Source: Peromyscus leucopus
Taxonomy: Eukaryota; Chordata; Mammalia; Rodentia; Cricetidae
Assembly (NCBI RefSeq): GCF_004664715.2
Contig: NC_051063.1
Coordinates: 72,340,518-72,404,517, forward strand
Reading direction: 5' to 3'
Length of the DNA: 64,000 bases
Shown: positions 57,000-64,000 of the stretch, piece after piece
How positions within the stretch are numbered: position 1 is the stretch's first letter
Layout of the letters: each line of letters opens with the position of its first letter
Made by a program: the position numbers and the translations under genes
Notes under the pieces: generated by a model
Told to the model about the DNA's origin: nothing
The model's input: only the letters and a program-made list of their open reading frames with translations
Databases searched by the model: none

Positions 57000-57640
57000 T
57001 GCTTTCTCTCTCTCTTTCTCTCTCTCTCTCCTTACATACTAATTAGCAATCAAGCTGCTGATGTGTTCTGCAGATTTAGTGAAGGCTGACGAAGATGACC
57101 TTTGATTCATTGGAAAACAAAATTAGTAAGTGTGTACAATTCTTTCTAATAATCTCCACTTCTTAATGAGGCCTGGAACTCTGCCAGGGAGCTAAGCAGG
57201 CGTTCAAGCCTGCCTTCTTGGGCTTAAAAAAAAGTGATGCTGATTTTCATCGGTAGAGATTGCACCTAACTGAGAAAGAAAAATAACTATGGGGCTGTTC
57301 CCTCAAGCCCCTTGCTGTTAGAACCTTATGTGTGAAATTGCAGAAAAAAAAGCACCTAGTTTTAATTACAATCTGTGGCCATATTTGCCTTTAGAATAAG
57401 AACCTAGTCACGCTGGGTTTGAAGTTACCAGTCACATGGACAGTACTGGACTGTTTATAGCAGATACATGTCTGTCATGTGCTGAGGGGGAAATATTAAT
57501 GAATTGCCCTGGGGAATAGACTCCTTAGCCTTTAATAAAATTTGTTAAATGTACAGAGAATTGCCAACCTTCACCCTTCATCTAGATTCAATTTACTCAA
57601 TTTGCTTCTCTTTCTGCTTGTTAATTTATAGTAAATATAC
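57000..57640. other. Repeat-free AT-rich segment, possible conserved noncoding DNA
   Basis: No repeat recognised apart from a short CT run near 57003-57030. Words such as TTTTAATTACAATC and GAAATATTAATGAATTGC contain homeodomain-type TAAT cores. The absence of repeats between dense flanks is the only objective point. Confidence 0.25.
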
Positions 57641-57649
57641 ACACACACA

Positions 57650-57661
57650 TATATATTTATT

Positions 57662-57704
<43 letters not shown>

Positions 57705-57842
57705 CATGTACCATGATGTATGGAGGTCAAAAGACAGATAGGTTCTCTCCTTCTACCATGTGGGTTCCAGAGATCAAACTCTGGTCATCAGGTTTGGTGG
57801 CAAGTGCCTTCACCTGCTGACCATACCATATCACTGGCCTGA
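57650..57842 (-). mobile_element. B3-family SINE with (TG)n
   Basis: A (TG)n run (about 57666-57702) is followed by TTCTCTCCTTCTACCATGTG, GAGATCAAACTCTGGTCATC, GTTTGGTGGCAAGTGCCTTC and ACCTGCTGACCATACCATAT. Reverse-complement B3. Confidence 0.8.
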
Positions 57843-58006
57843 GTATATATTGTAGATGACTCATCAACATGCCCATATATATGAATCATTTAGTGATGTC
57901 ACAGCTAGGAGGATTCTTTACATCCTCATCCTTCAGCACATACTTCCTGAGAGAAAGGACAATTATTTTAGTGTGATATAATAAAAAGTTATATGTATTT
58001 GCTCTC

Positions 58007-58346
58007 TGTGGGCACATTTTTCTTTTGACTGCCAGTTCACAAATAATGACAGGGAGACTTCTTATTAGTTATGAAAGCTTGGCCTATAGTGTAGGCTTGT
58101 TCCTAACCAGCTCTTAAAACTTAAATTAACACATAAATATTAATCTACATTCTATCCTGTGGTATTATCTCTTTTCCAACTTGCACCTCCTGTTTCCTCT
58201 CCTTGTCTCTGCCTTTCTCCTTCCCAGAGTTGTCTCCATCACCAGAAATCCCACCTATACCTCTTGCCCAGCTATTGGCTGTTTAGCTTTTTATTATATT
58301 AATCACAGCAATACATCTTCACATAGTGTACAAATGTCCCACAACA
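58007..58346 (-). mobile_element. Solo ERV LTR, TGCTGTGGGATG family
   Basis: Forward ends are TGTGGGCAC and ATGTCCCACAACA. Flanking GCTCTC (58001-58006 and 58347-58352) is an exact 6-bp duplication. On the minus strand it begins TGTTGTGGGACATTTG and contains GTGATTAATATAATAAAAAG and a GCCAATAGC block, diagnostic of this family. About 340 bp, somewhat more diverged than the 45766 copy. Confidence 0.85.
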
Positions 58347-58468
58347 GCTCTCTGCCTCTGGTTTCTGCACAGAGCTCCTAAATCTCTTGGTATTTTCTGG
58401 GTGTTTGGTGTCATTTGTCCTAGTCAGGAGAGTCTTGTTGGCTCCTGGAGAGCTTCTGTATAGAGCTA

Positions 58469-58848
58469 TGTAGTCGGAAGATTTTGCCAATCCCGCCCGG
58501 CCCCCACAGTCCTGTTGCAGCTTATAAAATGATCATTCAGAAGTTTAATATTAATTACCAATTGCATGGCCTAAGGCAGGCTTTTTGCTAGCTAGCTCTT
58601 ATAACTTAAAGTAACCCATTTTTATTAATCTATAAGTTGCCACGTAGCCATGGCTTACCAGTATTTTCACATCTGGCTTCTCCTGCCGACAACCCACAGC
58701 GTCTCCTCCCTCTCCTTTCTCCTCCCACTGTCTCTCTTGGATTTTCCTACCTGGCTCCATCCTGCCCTGCCATAGGCCAATGCAGCTTTATTGATCAGCC
58801 AATCAGAGCAACACATATTCACAGCATACGGAAAGACATCCCAAAGCA
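58469..58848 (-). mobile_element. ERV 3' LTR, TGCTGTGGGATG family
   Basis: On the forward strand it runs from TGTAGTCGGAAG to GACATCCCAAAGCA. On the minus strand it starts TGCTTTGGGATGTC and contains TGATTGGCTGATCAATAAAG. Directly upstream on the minus strand is AGACAGAAAAGGGAAG (58849-58864), a polypurine tract just before the LTR as expected for a 3' LTR. Unlike the other copies it is therefore not solo on this side. Confidence 0.8.
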
Positions 58849-59165
58849 CTTCCCTTTTCTGTCTAATCAAAGAGGAAGGTTTTAACTTTAATCTAGTAAA
58901 ATTACATATAACAAAACAGTTATCAAGCAAAAATTACAGTTGCAATATCTAGTCTACTTATATTTGGCAAATTCAAAGAAAATATTTTATTTATCTAATA
59001 TTTTGAGTCTAAGGTTTCATATCTAATTCATCTTTTATCATAACCAAGGAAAATTATAATTATAACTATCTAGTCTTCAACTACATCAGAGACCCCAGAA
59101 GGATATAACATTACCTAAGTAAACAAGAAGTGCTTGTAAGCAACTTCCAAAATCTAGAATGACAG
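58849..59165 (-). mobile_element. ERV internal 3' noncoding remnant
   Basis: AT-rich DNA between the polypurine tract of the minus-strand LTR and the junction with the plus-strand element. It has no open frame of note and no recognisable viral gene. The end near 59165 is approximate. Confidence 0.5.
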
Positions 59166-59202
59166 ATAGCTATTTTTTTATAGTAGACAAAATAAGGGGA
59201 AA

Positions 59203-59634
59203 TGTGGTGATATATATTGTGCAATATAGTGTGCACCCTAATAAAACTTATCTGAGGATCAGAGGAAAAAAAGCTGGCCACTATAGTAAACACAGAGTCA
59301 GGCAATGGTAGCACACACCCTAAATTCCAACATTATTTAGTTAACTATGAAGGTCCGGAGGTCTGTACAGACAGACAGGAAGTGACAGAGCTGGTCAGAA
59401 AGAGGAAGTGATGTAGCTGAGTGGAGAGAGGAAATGAGATGGCCGAACAGAAAGGCATATAGGTGTGGGTATACAGGAAGTAGCTCTCTTTGGAGACTGA
59501 GGGCTGATAAGGTGAGGTTGGCTATGGCTTTTCCTATTCCTCTGATCTTTCAGGTTTTAACTCCAATATCTGGCTCTGGGTTTTTTTTTTGTTTGTTAGT
59601 TTATTAATAAGACCTTTTAGCAATTTGTCTTACA
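59203..59634 (+). mobile_element. ERV 3' LTR, TGTGGTG family
   Basis: A 432-bp unit from TGTGGTGATATATATTG to GCAATTTGTCTTACA. AAAATAAGGGGAAA (59189-59202) directly before the TG is a polypurine tract, fixing plus orientation. It contains AATAAAACTTATCTGAGGAT, a B1-like CAGGCAATGGTAGCACACAC and an end block GTTTATTAATAAGACC like the solo copy at 20321-20789. Confidence 0.8.
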
Positions 59635-59639
59635 GAGCT

Positions 59640-61200
59640 GGACAACAGAAAGACCAAGCTGTGGTTAGAAACCTAGAACTCTCAGTCCTACCCCCTCTCC
59701 TCCTGGAAGGGGTCAGGAGTCAGATATTGAATAAGGCTTAGTCACATGAGCATTCCTGCAAAGTGTAGGCACAGAAATCCATAGCAACATGGTTGAGAGA
59801 GTTTCCAGATCTATGAACCCATCCTGGGGTGGGGCCGGTACTAGGACAGAACTTTAGTACTCCTTCCGGATCTCATCTCATATATATCTTCCTCTGCTTC
59901 TTTATCCAGCAGCTTATCACAGTGATTTTAAGCCTTGTGGGATTGAATGTTTCATCAGCAGGATCTCCCTTCATAACAGGTAACTAATGTCGCAGCTGAA
60001 CTGGAGAAAAGCCATTTGATTTCTACAGCCCCAGAGAAGTGCTTGTTATAGAAACTCTATAATGCAGTATCAAAAGTGAAGGCGTCCAACCAACCAATCA
60101 CACCATGGATTCACTCCCTGAATGGAAAGGTGGGAGAGTATAGTGAGGATGAAGAGATGGACATCTTTCCTTTTCACTTACGTAAATACAATACTATTAT
60201 GAAAGTTGATCAAATAATAATTTAAGCCTTGTAATATTGTTTATATTCAAATACACTTATCTGTCCTAAGACAGACTTCATAATTAGTTTTTTTTTTTTA
60301 AACTATAATTTGATTCAAGCAAACATATTGTAGTTGGTGGTTAGGTCTGAAGCTTTGAAAATTTAGACTGATCTCCCTACTTTTTCTTTTGACATTAACT
60401 CTTGGAAGAGTGCAGGCCAGGTATCTCTTAGGATGCCCCACACTCTTTGTTATTGTTTCCAACACTGCCGCATTGGCTGGCATATGATTTGTCTTTTTGG
60501 GCCCTTGTGTCTTATCTGTTCTTCTGTCCTGTGCACTTCCTCTGAACTGGGAGAGAGGTCTAGAGGCTTGCTCTGACGACTTACGGTGGACGCATCACAG
60601 ACGTGGCACTTTGCATTACTGGGCATGCCAGGACCCAGCAGTTGGTGGTCCGATAACTTGGCTGTGATGTTAACAGCAAGATGTCTTTGTGCTGAGCCTA
60701 CTCACCCCCTTGCAGGGAGCCAGGCTCGCATGGAGTGACACGTTGGCATGTGCGAACATTCTGTTTCCCGACAGCTTGTCACCCAGAGATGACGCTGGCC
60801 TGACTCAGTCGCTCCACTGTGCGTACAAGTGGAGCTTTTCTGTCCCTTCTACATCCTGCAGCGGGTGACATTCCACAAGGAAGGCTTCTTTCTCCATCCC
60901 CCATTCCCAGCTTCTTGGGAATATCTCAGCTCTCTCAGCTTTCTTTTGTGAAGTTCAATCTCCCCTCTCAGAAATGGGAAGAGTCAGTGAGACAAAACAT
61001 GGTGTGCAGACTGCATTTGCTTATGCAAATGTACTCAAGCTTATGGGAATGCATATGCGCAAGCTGCACTGTAGATGCATGTGGCCAGCTATGTCGAGTG
61101 AGAATAAGAACCTGGTGCTTAGGGAGTATTATTAGCCCAGCGAATGAACAACGACCAAGTGCCCCAAACATGTCCGGGAGCTTCAGTAAGTCTGTCTGTC
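59640..61200. other. No gene recognised
   Basis: 59640-60120 has an even, possibly repeat-derived look (for example ATTGAATGTTTCATCAGCAG) that I could not assign. The rest shows nothing definite. Confidence 0.35.
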
Positions 61201-61204
61201 TTTA

Positions 61205-61500
61205 TCAATGATGTCTGTGCACGTGCATGCCATAGCATGCATTTGAAGGTCAGAGTATGACTTTCAGGACTCAGTTCTCTCCTTCCAGCTTGTTTGTGAG
61301 GCAGGGTCTCTCCTGTTTCTGCTGTCCTGTGTACTCCAGGCTAGCTAGCCTATAGATCTCTCAGCAATTCTCTTGTCCCTACCTGCCATTTTGCTGTAGA
61401 GGTGCTGGGATTACAGACGCATGACACTGCCTCTGGCTTTTTTTGTGGGTTCTGGGGATTGAACTTGGGTCATCAGGCTTGTGTGGCTGGTGTTTTCACC
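61205..61500 (-). mobile_element. B3/B4-like composite SINE
   Basis: TTGAAGGTCAGAGTATGACT, TTGTGAGGCAGGGTCTCTCC, GAGGTGCTGGGATTACAGAC, GGTTCTGGGGATTGAACTTG and TGGTGTTTTCACCTCTTGAG form a reversed composite SINE with a central B1-like part, the same structure as 20048-20320. Confidence 0.7.
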
Positions 61501-61536
61501 TCTTGAGCACTTCCTAGACCCAGCAGGACATTTTTT

Positions 61537-61705
61537 GTTGTTGTTGTTTATTTTTGTTTTTCAAGACAGGGTTTCTCTGTGTATTTTTGGTGCCTGTCCT
61601 GGATCTCGCTCTGTAGACCAGGCTGGCCTCGAACTCACAGAGATCTGCCTGGCTCAACTTCCTGAGTGCTGGGATTAAAGGCCTGTGCCACCGCTGCTGG
61701 GCTCT
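61537..61705 (-). mobile_element. B1 SINE
   Basis: TTTTTCAAGACAGGGTTTCT, TCGAACTCACAGAGATCTGC and TGGGATTAAAGGCCTGTGCC, with a TTG-rich reversed tail. Flanked by CAGCAGGACATTTTT (61521) and CAGCAGCACTTTTTT (61706). Confidence 0.92.
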
Positions 61706-61720
61706 CAGCAGCACTTTTTT

Positions 61721-61806
61721 TTTTTTATTTTCCGGAGCTGAGGACCAAACCCAGGGCCTTGTGCTAGCTAGGCAAACACTCTACCACTGAGCTAAATCCC
61801 CAACCC
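61721..61806 (-). mobile_element. ID SINE
   Basis: CGGAGCTGAGGACCAAACCC, AGGGCCTTGTGCTAGCTAGG and ACTGAGCTAAATCCCCAACC form a good reverse-complement ID. Flanked by CAGCAGCACTTTTTT (61706) and CAGCAGTACATTTTT (61808). Confidence 0.9.
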
Positions 61807-61857
61807 TCAGCAGTACATTTTTAACAAGAGTAAAACCACATCATATACAGAATTGAT

Positions 61858-61992
61858 TGATTGATTCAATTTGAGGCAGGGCCTCAAATAGCTGGGCAAG
61901 CCTTGCTATTCAGCTGAGGAGAGCACTGAACTCATGATCCTCCTGCTTCCTTCTTCTAAGTGCTAGGGTTACATAAGGGTACCACCCAGCCA
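61858..61992 (-). mobile_element. B1-like SINE, old
   Basis: TGAGGCAGGGCCTCAAATAG, GAACTCATGATCCTCCTGCT and TAAGTGCTAGGGTTACATAA form a diverged reverse-complement B1, possibly the B1 half of a B4. Confidence 0.6.
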
Positions 61993-62027
61993 AATGGTTC
62001 TTTTCAATTCTTTAAAAAGGAAATCTG

Positions 62028-62222
62028 CCTGGGGGCTGGCTCATTTGGTGAAGTGTCTGTCATGCACACATGAGGACCTGAGTTCAGCTTCCTAGCACCC
62101 ATGTGAGAAAGTAGGTGTGACCCCACGCATCTGTAACCCTCTCCAGCCTAGACAGTGGTGAATGTCAAGTTCACTGAGAGACCCTGTCTCCAAAGATAAG
62201 GTGGAAAGTGACTATGGAAGTC
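62028..62222 (+). mobile_element. B3/B4-like composite SINE
   Basis: GGGGGCTGGCTCATTTGGTG, GGACCTGAGTTCAGCTTCCT, GAGAGACCCTGTCTCCAAAG and AAGGTGGAAAGTGACTATGG follow the same composite plan in forward orientation. Confidence 0.7.
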
Positions 62223-62224
62223 AG

Positions 62225-62293
<69 letters not shown>
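62223..62293. repeat. (CT)n-(GT)n microsatellite
   Basis: A CT run with one TTT interruption continues into about six GT units. It sits at the SINE's 3' end. Confidence 0.95.
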
Positions 62294-62294
<1 letters not shown>

Positions 62295-62339
62295 AATCAG
62301 ACACTGTCTCAAAAACAAAACAAACCAACCTTGCATCTT

Positions 62340-63570
62340 ATGGCTCCTGGGTTCTGCTGTGCCTCCTGTCTACAATCAGACAGAGAAAGCCACATCTTCT
62401 TTCTTCAGAACCTCCCCGTCCATGCAATTTCCAAAATGGCCAGGACAGTGGTTCTCAGTGGAAGTAACTTTGCTCTTTCAGTGCCTTTTGGGGACATGTC
62501 AGGTTGTCACAGATGTAAGGCATAGGAGCTACAGACATCTGGCTTAGAGATCAAAGATGTTGGTATCCATCCTAAAAGACATTGGTCGACATTTATGGGT
62601 TGGCCATACCATACATAAATGCCTACCCCACAGGACAGAAATGCTCATTTTGAGGAGCCCTAGAACAGGACAGAGACTCTGACAGAGAGGAGTAAGGGTT
62701 AGGGCTGTGCAGGGAAGGATGAGGTGGGAGAAGAAAGCCCAGGAAAGGTCCCACTTCCGTCTTCACCTCAGCTTGCCTCTGTCTGCTCTTGGAAGGATCT
62801 GACCCAGCAGTTCAGTTTCCTGCCCAATGCTGGAAGCGGCCAGCAAACCAAACTGCCGCGTCTCCCGGGGGCGCTTTTCACCTTCAGGAAAGTCTGGCTT
62901 TCTCCTCTCCACCTAAGCCAACACGGCGCGTGTGACCATCTCCCTCACCAGCCGGCAGGTTTCTTGAATGATTGGGTACCCATGGCATCTGCAGTTCCTC
63001 GCTTTGCCACATGTGCAGTGTCCAGCCTGGGTCTGGGCTCTTCTCACTCACTGTCTCTGGAATTGTGGCTCTTGCTTGCTCTGGCCACCTGTGCAGTGGC
63101 CATTGCGTTTTCAAGTCTGCTTCTGCCATTTAAGGTTAGATGTCTGGGGTTGATGACATCATCAGTAGTGGCGTGGACTCCTGGAGAGGATTCTTTTCCT
63201 TTAAGTAAACAGAATCAAGGCCTACCAGGCAGGCAAAAACTGTCATGTTTAATAACTCTTAGACTTTATGTGTGCTTTTATTTTTTAAAAACCTGATTAT
63301 CTTAGGTAATTGAGACCTCACAAAAATAAGTAAAAGTTGAGCTAGTTAGTTTTCTTCATCTGGCAGGCCCCCTCTCCTACTTGTCTCTAAAAAAGAAATC
63401 TTCAATTTGAAGCATGTTGTTTTTCTTATACTAAGAAATAGTTTTTTCTTATCTTTTTCTCAACTAACCAGTGCATTTACAAATAAATTTTAACTGTTAT
63501 AAGATGGTTTATTATCTATTGAAATTGTAGAAATTAAAGTAAAGAAAATTACTATTGTCTCTGTTACCGA
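62340..63570. other. Unique DNA, no gene recognised
   Basis: A 190-codon forward frame (62724-63296) is open but not protein-like. From 63250 the DNA is AT-rich without a recognised family. Confidence 0.35.
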
Positions 63571-63574
63571 AAGT

Positions 63575-63598
63575 AAAAAAAAAAAAAAAAAAAAAAAA
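63575..63598. repeat. Poly(A) tract
   Basis: 24 A's, possibly the tail of an unidentified retroposon upstream. Confidence 0.9.
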
Positions 63599-63811
63599 TC
63601 ACAAGTGGAGATTTCCTCCCACTTAGCTTCTTTTCTCTGAATGGTATTTTTGGATACAACTCCAATCATACTGTTTTTTCTTTTCTAAATTCAAACTCAC
63701 AAACTTTTAAAACATTAGATCATAGGGAATTTTCAGAGTCACCATAAACACTTTGTAAAGTACTTTGTATTATTTTTATTTATAAAATTTGAATTTTGAA
63801 TTGTGTGTATG

Positions 63812-64000
63812 TGGGCTGGAGAAACTGGTCAGTGCTTAAGAGAGCCTATAGCTTTTATAGAGAACCTGAGTTCAGTTCCCAGAACCCGTGTTAGGCGCCT
63901 CACAACTGTCTGTGATTCAAGTTCCAAGGGCTCTGACGCCCTCTTCTGGCCTCCACAGGGACTTACACTCACAGGTACATTCTCTCACACATAGAAAAAC
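63812..64000 (+). mobile_element. B2/B3 SINE, cut by window end
   Basis: GGGCTGGAGAAACTGGTCAG, CTGAGTTCAGTTCCCAGAAC, CGCCTCACAACTGTCTGTGA and CTGACGCCCTCTTCTGGCCT are in canonical order. The 3' tail runs off the window. Confidence 0.9.

Noticed and set aside
58849..59165. ERV coding genes (gag, pol or env) beside the 58-59 kb LTRs
   Set aside because: The segment is short, AT-rich and stop-laden. It fits only 3' noncoding sequence.
62724..63296. 190-codon plus-strand frame
   Set aside because: No family resemblance, no exon context, and overlapping frames on both strands.

Overview
This window looks like nuclear DNA from a muroid rodent, most probably a cricetid (deer mouse, vole or hamster group). 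It carries B1, ID, B4 and B2/B3 SINEs, rodent L1 3' ends and rodent MaLR LTRs. The freshest B1 (47963-48130) has the block ending GGAAAGGCGCAAAGCTACAC, which I associate with cricetid B1s rather than those of house mouse. I see no bacterial, plasmid or phage features. I found no protein-coding gene, exon chain, tRNA, rRNA or CpG island that I could defend. Every long open frame lies in a tandem repeat, a microsatellite or GC-rich unique DNA without coding character. The best hint of a former gene is a broken, unidentified coding-like stretch on the minus strand near 23.7-24.4 kb. The window is best read as intergenic or deep intronic DNA.

Layout: 0-9 kb is mostly unique DNA with microsatellites, a 19-bp minisatellite, an 81-bp duplication and one old MaLR LTR. 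9-17 kb holds MIRs, rodent medium-reiteration repeats, MaLR LTRs and a large compound microsatellite. 17-26 kb has an L1 ORF2 3' fragment, B1s, a solo LTR inserted into a B3-like SINE, a 34-bp minisatellite of about 15 copies, the coding-like remnant and an old MIR split by SINEs. 26-45 kb is mainly unique DNA with scattered SINEs, L1 3' tails, two MaLR LTRs and a MIR. 45-51 kb is a nest: an L1 3' UTR split by a solo LTR, another solo LTR containing a B1, a rodent repeat split by a MaLR LTR, and a GGTGAT/GGTGAC minisatellite. 51-57.6 kb is mostly unique with MaLR, ID, B1 and L2 fragments. 57.6-59.6 kb holds three ERV LTRs, two of them joined tail to tail. 61.2-62.3 kb is a SINE cluster, and the window ends in a B2/B3 SINE.

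The strongest evidence is structural. Several LTRs begin TG, end CA and have 6-bp target-site duplications I could read directly: ATGTCC, GGGGGC, GCTCTC and CGTCCC/CATCCC. Two LTR families occur. One begins TGCTGTGGGATG and ends CTACA. The other begins TGTGGTGAT or TGTGGTGG, ends near TTACA or CTACA, and carries B1-derived sequence. Six-base duplications fit class II (ERVK-like) integration. Family names are from memory of consensus sequences and were not checked against a library.
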